A DNA stretch of 64,000 nt from Njordibacter sp028825405 (GCF_047730065.1 NZ_CP159829.1:2931425-2995424); one strand, 5' to 3'; positions 25,726 through 35,753 are shown, numbered from the stretch's first letter. Made by a program: numbers and translations. The notes: generated by a model from the letters alone, not told the origin.

Positions 25726-26859
25726 ATGAGCACATTTGCTGCCACAGCTCCAGCAAGGCTTGCAACCAGGCTTACATTTTTCGCAGCTGGGTTTGCCATG
25801 GCTTGCTGTGCGCCGATCTTTCCCTTTATAAAGCAAAATGTAGGCGCCAATGAAAGCCAATTCGGTATGCTTTTACTTTGCTTTGGACTGGGCTCTATAT
25901 TTGCAATGCCGGTGGCTGGGTTATTAGCTGCGCAGAGAGGGCCCCGATCTATGATGTTGCTAGGAGGCTTTGGGCTTATTATTTTTCTACCTACTTTAGC
26001 CATGGCTCAAAGTCTGTGGATTCTAGCCATGATGCTGTTCATTTTTGGAGCGGCGCTGGGCACTCTTGACGTCTCAATGAATCTTCATGGGGCTCATTTA
26101 GAGGGCCAAGAAAAGCGACCTTTAATGTCCAGTTTTCATGCACAATTTAGCATTGGTGGGTTATCTGGAGCAGGCTTGATGACGCTGCTATTATCCATCG
26201 GCCTATCAGTGACTATGAGCGCAATAATAGGGTCAGTAGTGACATTAGTGGCGATTGTACCCACAGTTAAGCGCCTATTACGCGTAAGCACTGGGCCAAA
26301 AACTGCATTTGTGTGGCCCCATGGCATCGTACTTTTATTGGGGGCCTTGTCTGCGATTATGTTTTTAGTCGAAGGGGCTGTACTTGATTGGGGTGCTCTT
26401 TTGATTATTGAGCGTCAATTGGCTGATCCACAAAGCGCAGGGATAGGTTACATTCTGTTTTCAGCCGCCATGGTGCTTGCACGTTTAACGGGAGATCATA
26501 TTATCAGGGTTTTAGGTGAGTTCTGGGTGCTTGTGGTGGGGGGGATCATGTGTATTATAGGTATTGCTGTGATCTTGCTCTCAAGCGCGCCGTTAGTCGC
26601 TCTTACTGGGTTTTTATGGTTGGGCTTGGGCGCTGCTAATTTAGTGCCTATCTTTTTCAGTGCTGCTGGCAGACAAAAAGTAATGCAACCTGGCCTCGCT
26701 ATTGCTGCAGTGACAACTACGGCCTACGCTGGGGTTTTAATCGGTCCTGCCGTGTTAGGCTTTACCGCTGACTTAACCAGCTTACCTATCGCCTTTTGGC
26801 TGCTCACGTTACTCGTTGCAATCGTGCCTGTCACCGCCTATTGGGTGATCAAAAACTAG
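25726..26859 (+). CDS. MFS transporter (YbjJ-like)
   Basis: A 377-aa twelve-helix major facilitator protein. The loop 2-3 region (AAQRGPRSMMLLGG) and the helix 4-5 region (LGTLDVSMNLHGAHLE) resemble the YbjJ/fucose-permease-like group. AGGA lies seven bases upstream of the ATG. It stands alone, and its substrate is not predictable. Confidence 0.82.
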   Translation: MSTFAATAPARLATRLTFFAAGFAMACCAPIFPFIKQNVGANESQFGMLLLCFGLGSIFAMPVAGLLAAQRGPRSMMLLGGFGLIIFLPTLAMAQSLWILAMMLFIFGAALGTLDVSMNLHGAHLEGQEKRPLMSSFHAQFSIGGLSGAGLMTLLLSIGLSVTMSAIIGSVVTLVAIVPTVKRLLRVSTGPKTAFVWPHGIVLLLGALSAIMFLVEGAVLDWGALLIIERQLADPQSAGIGYILFSAAMVLARLTGDHIIRVLGEFWVLVVGGIMCIIGIAVILLSSAPLVALTGFLWLGLGAANLVPIFFSAAGRQKVMQPGLAIAAVTTTAYAGVLIGPAVLGFTADLTSLPIAFWLLTLLVAIVPVTAYWVIKN

Positions 26860-26890
26860 TTGGGTGGGGGCTAATGAGCACAAGCTAAAA

Positions 26891-26926
26891 CTTAACTAGG
26901 AAGTTAACTAGGAACTTAAATAGGGA
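26891..26926. repeat. Three tandem 12-bp units at the 3' end of the YczE-like gene
   Basis: CTTAACTAGGAA (26891-26902), GTTAACTAGGAA (26903-26914) and CTTAAATAGGGA (26915-26926). The third unit contains the stop codon (26918-26916) and last codons of the minus-strand gene. Confidence 0.75.
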
Positions 26927-27626
26927 CTTTCTTGTGACCAAACATACTATTTAAGCCATACATGCTAGCGGCTACCGAGGGGCCAATCCCTAAGGCAAAT
27001 AACACAGTTCCAAAACCAACAGTTCCGCCTAGGGCCCAGCCAGCAGCAATGACTGATAGCTCAATGCCACTCCGAACCCAAGCAATGGGTAGGTCTGTGA
27101 CTCTTTGAAGCCCGGTCATTAGACCATCTCTTGGACCCGGGCCCAAATTTGCTATTAAATATAAGCCACCACCAAAGCCCGTTACCAAAACACCAAGAGT
27201 GGCTTCTGCAAGCTGCAGCCCAAGGTGATCAAAAGTAGGCAAAAATGGCAGCGCAAATTCCAACACTAAGGAAATTATAATGGCATTTAGAATAGTGCCC
27301 ATACCCGGTGTTTGCTTTAAAGGTACCCATAAGAGCAGAACCACAACGCTAGTCACAAAAGTTGCAAAGCCAATACTCCAACCCGTCACCTGCATAATAC
27401 CTTGAGCTAAAACAGTCCAAGGGCTCACGCCAACACCTGCGGCAACAAGTAAAGCTTCGCCCAGGCCAAACAGTATGAGTCCTAACACTAGAAACAGAAC
27501 AGATAATAACGGTGGTGTGATGGTTAGCGCTTTAGGCGAACTCCAAAACAGTGTTGGGACGGCTTTAACGGATAAAAATTTTGGCTTTAATGTCATGTTC
27601 AATACTTTCTCATAGCTGTTAATCAC
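26916..27626 (-). CDS. YczE-like integral membrane protein
   Basis: A 236-aa protein with about five or six hydrophobic segments and the signature pieces GVGVSPWTVLAQG and LGPGPRDGLMTGLQ found in the YczE/BCR-like family, whose function is poorly defined. The start at 27626 is GTG with a weak ribosome site; an internal ATG at 27596 (226 aa) is an alternative. Convergent with the MFS gene. Confidence 0.75.
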   Translation of the reverse strand: MINSYEKVLNMTLKPKFLSVKAVPTLFWSSPKALTITPPLLSVLFLVLGLILFGLGEALLVAAGVGVSPWTVLAQGIMQVTGWSIGFATFVTSVVVLLLWVPLKQTPGMGTILNAIIISLVLEFALPFLPTFDHLGLQLAEATLGVLVTGFGGGLYLIANLGPGPRDGLMTGLQRVTDLPIAWVRSGIELSVIAAGWALGGTVGFGTVLFALGIGPSVAASMYGLNSMFGHKKVPI

Positions 27627-27877
27627 AACTACTTATAACGGCGTTTAATTCGAATGACTGCACTAACCAAATGCTTCACATTAGGGGTGAAGTTGGCGGG
27701 TATGGCGTTTTGGAGAGCGATAACTTAACAGTATGTAGTCTTAGTGCGGTCAATACTACCTAAACTTGAGGCATGCCTCTCATCAGCCAAATAGCTTAGA
27801 TAAGATCACATACTCTTGGTTTACATGATGCGCCCTTGTTTTAACTTCAAATAATAATGCGCCATGCTGCTCGCGCT

Positions 27878-30388
27878 CTATTGACCATTAAGGTCTGATA
27901 CTAGGGTTTTTATCTCTAGATGTTCTGGCATTGACTTGGCTTCACCTGTGCTTGGCGCTGCAGCATCCGTACTAAAGAACTGCATTAGGTTGTTGAGTTC
28001 TGCAGCCTGTTCGGTTAATACATCAGCTGCAGCTGCAGATTCCTCGACTAGTGCAGAGTTTTGTTGGTTTAGTGAATCCAATTGAGACACCGCATGATTC
28101 ACCTGCTCGATACCTGATGCCTGTTCATTACTCGCTGCAGCTATTTCACTCACTGTAGTGGAAACAAAATTAAGGGAGCTACGGATTTTATCCAAGGAGG
28201 TGCCCGTTTGATTGACCAACAAACTACCTTGCTCCACGCGGGCACTGCTGTCATGGATCAGATCAGTGATGTCCTTTGCTGCTCCAGCAGCTCGCTGTGC
28301 TAAAGACCTCACCTCGCCTGCAACCACAGCAAACCCTCGGCCATGTTCACCAGCTCTCGCTGCCTCAACTGACGCATTGAGTGCCAATAAATTAGTTTGA
28401 AAAGCAATACCATCTATCAAACTAATAATATCTGCTATTTTTTGACTCGCATGAGCAATTTTACCCATTGCTTCAACAGCTTGGCTGACTACCATACCGC
28501 TCATTTCAGCTTGCTCCATGGAGTCCTTCATCAGGTCATTGGCTTGGTCTGCATTGTCTGCATTCAGTCGAACAGAATCTGCCATTTGCTCCATACTTGC
28601 CGCAGCCTCCTCAAGCGAGGAGGCTTGGGCGGCTGTGCGAGTAGTGAGGTCTTGACCACCTTTGGCAATTTCATCTGCGCCTTGTCCCACATTTTGCGCC
28701 ATCAATCTTACTTCACCAACAATGCCTGCCACACTGACACTTGTGCCATTGAGGGCAATGGCAATATTATTGAGATCGCCTTCATAGTGATTACTCATGG
28801 TTTGATTTAAGTCACCCTTACTAATGGCAGAGGCAACCTGAGTCACTTCTTCTAACGCTTGCTCTAAGGCGTCCATAGCGTTATTGGTGTTCTGTTTCAG
28901 TAGGTTTAGGTCGCCGTCTAACTGCACCTCTATGCGCCGATTAAAACGTCCTTGAGCCAAGGCCTGCATAACCTGTCCTATTTCACCTAACACCACTTCC
29001 ATGCTGGTCATGGCATCATCGACTTGTTTGCGAAAGCTAGCCTCTATATTGCCTGTCATCCGCGCACTAAAGTCACCGGCGGACAGACTGCTCATGACCT
29101 GACCCAAAGAATGCATGGTATTCGAAACACTATCTGCAGAATTATTGGTGGCATGCTTTAAACTATTAAAGTCACCGACTAAATCCATGTCTACTCGATG
29201 ACTAAAATCACCAACTGCAATTGCGCCCATCACTATGTTGATTTCTGTAATAGCGCTTTGTTGCCTTACAAGAAGGGCATTAAGGGCATGGCCCGCTTGA
29301 CCTGTCTCGTCTTTGCTGGGGTCTTTAAAGCGCAGTGAAAGATCTCCTGTATGTTCAATTTTGCTCATAACATGGGCTAAATTAAGCATTGGCTTGGAGA
29401 TGATTGCTCCAAACATAAAGGCTAAAAAAATAATCAGTACCACACCCACACCTGCAATAATTAACATGGTGGTCTGCAACGCAGCAATGGGTGCAAAGGC
29501 TTCTGCTTCATCAATTTCAGCAAGAATGGTCCACATCACTTCGTCATGCAAGGCTAATGGTGCATAGGCAGAAAGTACCGGATTACCATTATAGTCAATT
29601 ACTATTTGACTACCTATATTACCCAGTCCCGCCTGCTGGACGGCCTCAGTATCGACTTTACCTAGTTCTGGATTAGCAAAAGAGCCCTCTACGCTGTGGT
29701 TGACTGGATCTAAAAAAGAGTTGGAACGCATTAATAAATCAGCACCGACCAAATAGGTTTCCCCCGTATTACCGAGGCCTGTGCGCTCAGACATAATGGC
29801 ATCGATGCCCTCCATAGAGAGTTGCATAGCCAAGATCATCACCAATTCACCTTGCACCATCACAGGTGCTGCTACAAAGGCTGCAGGATCTCCATTACTG
29901 GGGGCATAGGGGGCCAAATCTGACATGTGATATTGACTATCAAACATCGCTTTCTGCACCACCTCGCCCAGACCCGAGTCTTTAAACTTGCCAGAAATGA
30001 GGTTAGTTTGATAATCAGCTTCTTCAGTAACACTGTAAAAACAGTAGCCCTCAGTATCAAGTAGAAAGAGGTCATAGTAGTCGTTGCGTTCTATGTAACG
30101 GCTAAATAAGCTTTGGCCATTTTGATCAACTTGGGTGATTGCTGTTTCTAAGCCTTGGTTATCGATCATCAATGCTAGATTATCTGCTAGGGTTTGAATG
30201 TCATGCTCAGCACTAGCAAAGTGCTGGGTAATTTGATTAGCTTTAATGGTCCGTTGTGCTTCCAACTGATCAAAAATTTGCTGCTCTAGGGCAGCACGGC
30301 TATTTTGTAGGCTAATTAAGCCAATGACTAAGGCGGGGAATATACCCGCCGTAAGGATCAATAGGATTAGCTTTTGCTTTAAGTTCAT
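27878..30388 (-). CDS. Methyl-accepting chemotaxis protein with double-Cache sensor and multiple HAMP units
   Basis: An 836-aa chemoreceptor. A first membrane helix (about 5-26), a periplasmic double-Cache ligand domain (about 30-300), a second helix (about 305-330) and a canonical HAMP (about 332-385) are followed by four further HAMP-like repeats (each with a G-D/R-F or G-D-L core: GDFSHRVD, GDFSARMT, GRFNRRIE, GDLNQTMS) to about 580. The signalling domain has the hairpin tip IDGIAFQTNLLALNASVEAARAGEHGRGFAVVA (given here only as a location near 650-690). No CheR-binding pentapeptide is seen at the C-terminus. AAGAGG precedes the ATG. Ligand unknown; no che genes are nearby. Confidence 0.92.
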   Translation of the reverse strand: MNLKQKLILLILTAGIFPALVIGLISLQNSRAALEQQIFDQLEAQRTIKANQITQHFASAEHDIQTLADNLALMIDNQGLETAITQVDQNGQSLFSRYIERNDYYDLFLLDTEGYCFYSVTEEADYQTNLISGKFKDSGLGEVVQKAMFDSQYHMSDLAPYAPSNGDPAAFVAAPVMVQGELVMILAMQLSMEGIDAIMSERTGLGNTGETYLVGADLLMRSNSFLDPVNHSVEGSFANPELGKVDTEAVQQAGLGNIGSQIVIDYNGNPVLSAYAPLALHDEVMWTILAEIDEAEAFAPIAALQTTMLIIAGVGVVLIIFLAFMFGAIISKPMLNLAHVMSKIEHTGDLSLRFKDPSKDETGQAGHALNALLVRQQSAITEINIVMGAIAVGDFSHRVDMDLVGDFNSLKHATNNSADSVSNTMHSLGQVMSSLSAGDFSARMTGNIEASFRKQVDDAMTSMEVVLGEIGQVMQALAQGRFNRRIEVQLDGDLNLLKQNTNNAMDALEQALEEVTQVASAISKGDLNQTMSNHYEGDLNNIAIALNGTSVSVAGIVGEVRLMAQNVGQGADEIAKGGQDLTTRTAAQASSLEEAAASMEQMADSVRLNADNADQANDLMKDSMEQAEMSGMVVSQAVEAMGKIAHASQKIADIISLIDGIAFQTNLLALNASVEAARAGEHGRGFAVVAGEVRSLAQRAAGAAKDITDLIHDSSARVEQGSLLVNQTGTSLDKIRSSLNFVSTTVSEIAAASNEQASGIEQVNHAVSQLDSLNQQNSALVEESAAAADVLTEQAAELNNLMQFFSTDAAAPSTGEAKSMPEHLEIKTLVSDLNGQ

Positions 30389-30570
30389 ATGCCTCTTGTC
30401 CCCATAAAATTTTTATTTTTATGAATAGCATATTACCACTTGCTACTTAAGCCCGCAAAAGCACTTTTTATCGACTAAAAGATCACCCTCAACCGCAGAA
30501 GTTACGTCTAGTGTGCGGGCATACTAAGGGCAATCATTAGGTCGTCCATAGTCAGGGGCGGGATCAAAGG

Positions 30571-31938
30571 CTAACCCTCTACATGGGCTAGAGTCTGATC
30601 CAGAGACTTTTTGGTCTTCTCCATTAATTCATCAATTTCTAACTTACTAATAATCAATGGTGGACACATGATCATGCTATCTCCTACTGCTCGCATCACC
30701 AAGCTGTTTGCTAAGGCATAATCGCGGCAAATACCACCAATACCGACCTCTTTAGGGTAGTTCGTATGACTGGCTTTATCTTGCACTAATTCTAGAGCGC
30801 CCATTAACCCGATACCGCGCACCTGGCCCACCAAGGGATGGTCCAATAATTCGAGCAACCGATGCTGCAAGTAGGGGCCCGTTTCATCTCTAACTTTTTC
30901 GACTAGGCCTTCATCTTCAATAATACTCAAATTTGCGGAAGCCACGGCAGCTGCTACAGGATGGCCAGAATAAGTATAGCCATGGGCAAACTCACCCCCT
31001 TCAATGACGACCTTAGCCACTCGATCACTAATTAATACACCACCAATGGGCATATAACCTGAAGATAAACCCTTAGCAATAGTCATGAGATCCGCCTCAA
31101 TACCCAGGGTTTCAGATGCAAACCAATTACCTGTGCGACCAAACCCCGTAATAACTTCATCAGCAATAAGTAATATATCGTATTTTTTGCAGATACGCTG
31201 AATTTCTGGCCAGTAAGACGCAGGTGGCACAATAACAGCACCCGCTCCTTGTACTGGCTCACCAATAAAGGCGCCCACGTGATCTGCACCAACCTCTAAA
31301 ATCTTCGTTTCTAGGGCCTGTGCTGCACGCAAACCAAAGTCTTCTTCACTTTCACCCACCAAGGTTTCATGGTACCAGTGGGGCTGCATAATGTGCTCTA
31401 TGCCATCGATAATACCACCTTGGTCGTGCATACCTTTCATGCCTCCCAAGCTCATGGCCGCCATAGTGCTGCCATGGTATGCGTTATAACGGGAGATAAT
31501 AGTGCGCTTCTTTGGCTGGCCTTTGGCTTGCCAGTAGTGGCGCACCAAACGCACGTTAGTGTCGTTAGACTCAGAGCCAGAACCCGTGAAAAATACATGG
31601 CTAATATGGGCAGGGGCTAATTTTTTGAGTTGTGCCGCTAGCTTAATAACGGGTGGGTGCGCAGTACCAAAAAAACTATTATAGTAAGGCAGTTCGCGCA
31701 TCTGTTGAGCCGCTACATCAGCAAGCTCATGGCGCCCATAACCAATGGCTACACACCAAAGTCCTGCCATGCCATCGAGGACTTTGCCACCTTCAGAATC
31801 ATATATATAACAGCCATCTGCACCCGTAATAATGCGGGTGCCTTTTTTGTGCATGGCCTTTGAATCAGTGAACGGATGCATATAATGCTGTTTATCAAGG
31901 TCTTGTAAGGCTTTAGTGTCGTGTTGTTTTGCGTTCAT
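30571..31938 (-). CDS. spuC: Putrescine-pyruvate aminotransferase (class III, SpuC-like)
   Basis: PLP enzyme transferring an amino group from putrescine to pyruvate, giving 4-aminobutanal. The 455-aa sequence has the class III signature with the PLP lysine in MTIAKGLSSGY, LIADEVITGFGRTG upstream of it and FTGSGSESNDTNVR for phosphate binding. It lies 15 bp after spuB, matching the Pseudomonas spuABC order. An aldehyde dehydrogenase to finish the pathway is not in the window. Confidence 0.88.
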   Translation of the reverse strand: MNAKQHDTKALQDLDKQHYMHPFTDSKAMHKKGTRIITGADGCYIYDSEGGKVLDGMAGLWCVAIGYGRHELADVAAQQMRELPYYNSFFGTAHPPVIKLAAQLKKLAPAHISHVFFTGSGSESNDTNVRLVRHYWQAKGQPKKRTIISRYNAYHGSTMAAMSLGGMKGMHDQGGIIDGIEHIMQPHWYHETLVGESEEDFGLRAAQALETKILEVGADHVGAFIGEPVQGAGAVIVPPASYWPEIQRICKKYDILLIADEVITGFGRTGNWFASETLGIEADLMTIAKGLSSGYMPIGGVLISDRVAKVVIEGGEFAHGYTYSGHPVAAAVASANLSIIEDEGLVEKVRDETGPYLQHRLLELLDHPLVGQVRGIGLMGALELVQDKASHTNYPKEVGIGGICRDYALANSLVMRAVGDSMIMCPPLIISKLEIDELMEKTKKSLDQTLAHVEG

Positions 31939-31953
31939 CTTATTAATTCCCTA

Positions 31954-33297
31954 TTACACACTTAAGAGCAAGTATTCACGTTCCCAAGAACTGATGACTT
32001 GCATAAAATTATCATTCTCTTTTTCTTTCACGGCCACATAAGCTTTCACAAACCGGTCGCCAAATAATTCTCGTAGGGGCTCACATCGATCCAACTGGAT
32101 GAGCGCCTCCGTGAGACTGCGGGGTAATTCTCTGGTGCCTTTATCATAGGCACTGCCTTCAACAGGGGCGCTTGGTTCCAGCTGTTCCTGCATACCTAAA
32201 TAACCACAAGCTAGGGTTGCGGCCATGGCTAAATAGGGATTGGCGTCAGCGCCCCCAACTCGGTTCTCAACCCGAATATTAGGGCCTGAAGTTTCTGGCA
32301 CACGCAAACCCACCGTGCGATTATCAAAGCCCCAGTGCATATTGACTGGCGCTGACTCATCTTTCAAAAAGCGTCGGTAAGAGTTAACGTTGGGAGCAAA
32401 TAATGCAGTGGCCGCTTTGGTATATTTTTGTAGACCGCCAATGTAGTGCTTTAAAGCTTCACTGATACCACCATCCGCCCCAACAAAAATATTATTACCC
32501 TGTGCATCAAGTAAACTTTGATGAATATGCATGGAACTGCCAGGCTGATTCTGCAATGGTTTGGCCATGAAGGTAGCTGATAGATCATGTTTAAAGGCGG
32601 TCTCTCGCAAGGTACGCTTAAACAAGAATACTTGGTCTGCTAGGGATAAGGCCTCTCCATGATGAAAGTTGATTTCCATTTGCCCTAAGCCTTCTTCGTG
32701 AATTAGGGTCTCAACATCAAGGTTCTGCGCTTCACAGTAGTCATAGACATCTTCAAACAGGGGGTCAAATTCGTTCACAGCATCAATGCTGTAAGACTGA
32801 CGTCCCGTCTCAGCACGACCTGTTCTACCTATAGGGGCTTGCAAGGGAGAGTCTGGATTATGGCTTCTTTGGGTCAGGTAAAACTCAGCTTCAGGTGCAA
32901 CAATAGGTGTTAGCCCCATATCTGCATATAACTTAAGCACCTTGCGCAATATGGTGCGTGGCGCCAAATCGACTAACTCACCATGGCGATCATAACAATC
33001 ATGAATAATCTGCGCCGTAGGCTCAGTGGCCCATGGCAGTAAATGCGCTGCATTAGGATCTGGCTTTAAATAAACATCAATTTCTGCAGGGTCGATCATA
33101 CTATAGTCATCTAGATAGTCGCCCGTCACCGTGGCGACTAAAACGCCTTCTGGTAAACGAATGCCTTCGCCATCACAGAACTTGGCCGCAGGCATAATCT
33201 TTCCCCGCGCCATACCGGTAAGGTCACTCACAATACATTCAACTTCTGTTATTTTATGTTCTTGTAACCATTTTTGTAAGCCATTGAAATTAGTCAT
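31954..33297 (-). CDS. spuB: Gamma-glutamylpolyamine synthetase (glutamine synthetase family, SpuB/PuuA)
   Basis: ATP-dependent ligation of glutamate to putrescine or related amines. Glutamine-synthetase fold with metal and nucleotide motifs EAEFYL, GLGQMEINFHHGEAL, GSSMHIHQSL, NSYRRF and DNRTVGLRVP, and the short N-terminal beta-grasp typical of the PuuA group. 447 aa. It starts 3 bp after the spuA/puuD stop. Confidence 0.9.
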   Translation of the reverse strand: MTNFNGLQKWLQEHKITEVECIVSDLTGMARGKIMPAAKFCDGEGIRLPEGVLVATVTGDYLDDYSMIDPAEIDVYLKPDPNAAHLLPWATEPTAQIIHDCYDRHGELVDLAPRTILRKVLKLYADMGLTPIVAPEAEFYLTQRSHNPDSPLQAPIGRTGRAETGRQSYSIDAVNEFDPLFEDVYDYCEAQNLDVETLIHEEGLGQMEINFHHGEALSLADQVFLFKRTLRETAFKHDLSATFMAKPLQNQPGSSMHIHQSLLDAQGNNIFVGADGGISEALKHYIGGLQKYTKAATALFAPNVNSYRRFLKDESAPVNMHWGFDNRTVGLRVPETSGPNIRVENRVGGADANPYLAMAATLACGYLGMQEQLEPSAPVEGSAYDKGTRELPRSLTEALIQLDRCEPLRELFGDRFVKAYVAVKEKENDNFMQVISSWEREYLLLSV

Positions 33298-33300
33298 AAA

Positions 33301-34071
33301 TCACCGACCGCCTTGGCTTTGCTGGTGCCCATTACAGGCCCTTGCAAAGGCAGTAAAAATAGATTGGTAAAAGGCATCCTGAGTCACTTGATACTCGGGA
33401 TGCCATTGCACTGCCAGATTAAAGGCTTGGCCATTGGGATCAGTAATGGCTTCCACCAAGCCATCTTCGGCTATCGCCTCAACCCTCAAGCCAGGTGCCA
33501 ATTGGTTGATACCTTGCCCGTGTAATGAGTTGACCCGCACTTCTGGCTGACCATAAAGAGTGTGGAGCAATCCATGGTCAGTTAACTTAATGTGATGACT
33601 ATGGCCATATTGAATGTCCATAGGATCAGCTTTGTTTTCTCGATGCTCATTAAAGTGGGTCAACTCTTGTACATGCTGATGTAAACTACCACCATATGCA
33701 ACATTCATTTCTTGAAAGCCCCGGCAAATAGCGAGCAGAGGCACACCTCTTTTTATAGCCGCTGGAATTAAAGCTAATGCAAGGTTATCTCTGGCCTTAT
33801 CGTGCTGAGTCCCTGCCCGGCTCGCTGCCCCATAGTGATGTGGTTCTATATTGCTGTAGCCACCAGGTAATAACACACCATGAAGATGACTTAGCAAGTC
33901 GTCTATATCAATGTCTAAGTGATTGTTTTTGTTTATTAAGGCGGGGATGAGAACTGGTATGGCTCCCATTGCATCAACGACTGCACGAGCGTATTTCTCG
34001 CTCACACGATGGTATGGGTGCAGGCCGTCTTGGTTCACTTCGCAAACAAGGCCGATGAGAGCTTTTGGCAT
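33301..34071 (-). CDS. puuD: Gamma-glutamyl-GABA hydrolase (class I glutamine amidotransferase, PuuD/SpuA)
   Basis: Hydrolyses gamma-glutamyl-GABA to glutamate and GABA. The nucleophile Cys is in LLAICRGFQEMNVAYGG and the His/Glu pair in AVQWHPEYQ. The open frame starts at a GTG at 34095, but the ATG at 34071 (256 aa, MPKALIGLVCE) matches the family N-terminus; neither has a strong ribosome site. First gene of the puuD-spuB-spuC operon, equivalent to Pseudomonas spuA. Confidence 0.9.
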   Translation of the reverse strand: MPKALIGLVCEVNQDGLHPYHRVSEKYARAVVDAMGAIPVLIPALINKNNHLDIDIDDLLSHLHGVLLPGGYSNIEPHHYGAASRAGTQHDKARDNLALALIPAAIKRGVPLLAICRGFQEMNVAYGGSLHQHVQELTHFNEHRENKADPMDIQYGHSHHIKLTDHGLLHTLYGQPEVRVNSLHGQGINQLAPGLRVEAIAEDGLVEAITDPNGQAFNLAVQWHPEYQVTQDAFYQSIFTAFARACNGHQQSQGGR

Positions 34072-34376
34072 AGATTTAAATGGCCTTGAAGGCACCTGTT
34101 GTTAGACGTTTGACCATAGCATAAAGCGGTTTTAACCTTCAATAGCTGTGTATATTATTTTGAACACCTGTATTCTGCTCAGCATATACATCATAAAGGC
34201 ATCCAATAGTTTGTTTTATATACTATTATAAAAAATTAAAGATTGATTTTAATTCATATTACAACTTTTTTATAAAAAAATAATTATATTATTCCAAACA
34301 TTAAGCTGTGAATGCTTGTCTATCGCCTCCATTCTGCTACCATCTCAGAAAGACCCATAAAAGAGACTTTTAGCTC
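34072..34376. promoter_or_regulatory. Divergent control region of the polyamine genes with two 16-bp repeats
   Basis: AT-rich region between puuD and the second synthetase gene. Two direct repeats, TATATTATTTTGAACA (34151-34166) and TATATTATTCCAAACA (34285-34300), agree at 13 of 16 bases. Their TGAACA end resembles what I recall of the E. coli PuuR box, and a PuuR-type repressor is encoded at 37.1-37.6 kb, so they are candidate operators, one near each operon. Confidence 0.45.
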
Positions 34377-35753
34377 ATGCCCCATACCATTGCCTCCCCT
34401 ATTGAGGCTGAAGCTTTTTTGAGCGCTCACCCAGACCTTGTGAGTGTGGATGTCTTATTGCCAGACCAACATGGCATTTTGCGAGGCAAGCGGGTGCCGG
34501 CAAACGAGTTAATCAAAGTGTATGAACAAGGTATTTATTTACCCGGGTCAGTATTTGCACTGGATATTAATGGTAATACGGTTGAAAGTACGGGTATCGG
34601 CTTTGACACAGGAGATTGTGATCAGCCCTGCAGAGTCATTGCTCATACCTTAACTATGGTGCCATGGCAGGATAAGCCCATAGCACAGTGTTTAATTACC
34701 ATGGAACAGGCCCCTGGTGAGGCTTACTTTGCTAACCCACGTCAGGTATTGAATCAAATTTGTGATCAGTATCAAGCCCAAAACTTAACTCCCGTGGTAG
34801 CGGTTGAATTAGAGTTCTACCTCACCGATTTAAAACGCCTTGACTCGGGCCTATTGCAGCCACCAATAGCGCCAGTAACGGGCCTTCGCGAAGCAGACAC
34901 GCAAGTTTATGCAATTGACAATATAGATGACTATAGTGCTCTTTTGGATGACATCATGCTGGCTGCCCAAGCGCAAAACATACCCGCATCTGCAGCCGTG
35001 GCTGAGTATGCCCCTGGACAATTTGAAATCAATTTACAGCATGTTGCAGATCCCCTCCTGGCTTGCGACCAAGCTATTTTGCTGAAACGGATTATTAAAA
35101 GTGTGAGTCGCAAGCATGGTTTTGGCGCTACCTTTATGGCCAAACCTTACGCTGATCAGGCAGGTAGTGGTCTGCACATTCACATGAGTTTACTCGATAC
35201 TTCTAGCACCAATGTATTCGCTTGCAGTCAGCAACATCAGCCCAATCCGATGCTCAGCAAAGCTTTAGCTGGCTTACAAGCCACCATGGCTGAGACCATG
35301 GCTCTGCTGTGCCCCAAAGTGAATTCATATCGTCGCTTTCAACCTGACTTCTTTGTCGCCATGGCGCCAACATGGGGGGTGGATAACCGCACGGTTGCCT
35401 TGCGTGTCCCCAATGGCCCAAGCGCAGCTACCCGCATTGAACACCGTGTGGCAGGCGCTGATGCCAACCCTTATTTGGCCATGTCTGCATTACTTGCAGG
35501 CGCCCTTCACGGTATCAACCACAATTTATCTGTAGGCCCACAAACGACGGGTAATGGGGCTCAAAAAGTGACCTCTAGCTTGCCACTAAATTGGGTGGAT
35601 GCCTATGCTAGGTTAAATGATAGTGAGTTTTCTGCAAACGCTTTTGGAGCTAAATTCATCCATGTTTACAGCCAAGTACAGCAACATGAATACGCCGAGT
35701 TTAACCGCCACGTCAGCAGTTTAGAAATAGACTGGTACCAACGAACACTCTAA
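34377..35753 (+). CDS. Second glutamylpolyamine synthetase (glutamine synthetase family, SpuI-like)
   Basis: A 458-aa paralogue of the enzyme at 31954-33297, with ELEFYL, EYAPGQFEINLQHV, GSGLHIHMSL, NSYRRF and DNRTVALRVP. The N-terminal DQHGILRGKRVP motif is also in the polyamine-ligase group. Two such genes are normal in Pseudomonas (SpuI and SpuB), probably with different amine substrates. It begins the rightward operon with puuB 14 bp downstream. Confidence 0.87.
   Translation: MPHTIASPIEAEAFLSAHPDLVSVDVLLPDQHGILRGKRVPANELIKVYEQGIYLPGSVFALDINGNTVESTGIGFDTGDCDQPCRVIAHTLTMVPWQDKPIAQCLITMEQAPGEAYFANPRQVLNQICDQYQAQNLTPVVAVELEFYLTDLKRLDSGLLQPPIAPVTGLREADTQVYAIDNIDDYSALLDDIMLAAQAQNIPASAAVAEYAPGQFEINLQHVADPLLACDQAILLKRIIKSVSRKHGFGATFMAKPYADQAGSGLHIHMSLLDTSSTNVFACSQQHQPNPMLSKALAGLQATMAETMALLCPKVNSYRRFQPDFFVAMAPTWGVDNRTVALRVPNGPSAATRIEHRVAGADANPYLAMSALLAGALHGINHNLSVGPQTTGNGAQKVTSSLPLNWVDAYARLNDSEFSANAFGAKFIHVYSQVQQHEYAEFNRHVSSLEIDWYQRTL

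Noticed and set aside
27768..27779. 12-bp palindrome GAGGCATGCCTC between the YczE-like and chemoreceptor genes
   Set aside because: No loop for a hairpin, no nearby promoter, and no second copy noticed; left as chance.
30451..30520. Distant inverted repeat GCCCGCA/TGCGGGC after spuC
   Set aside because: The 56-base loop and lack of T run give no clear function.
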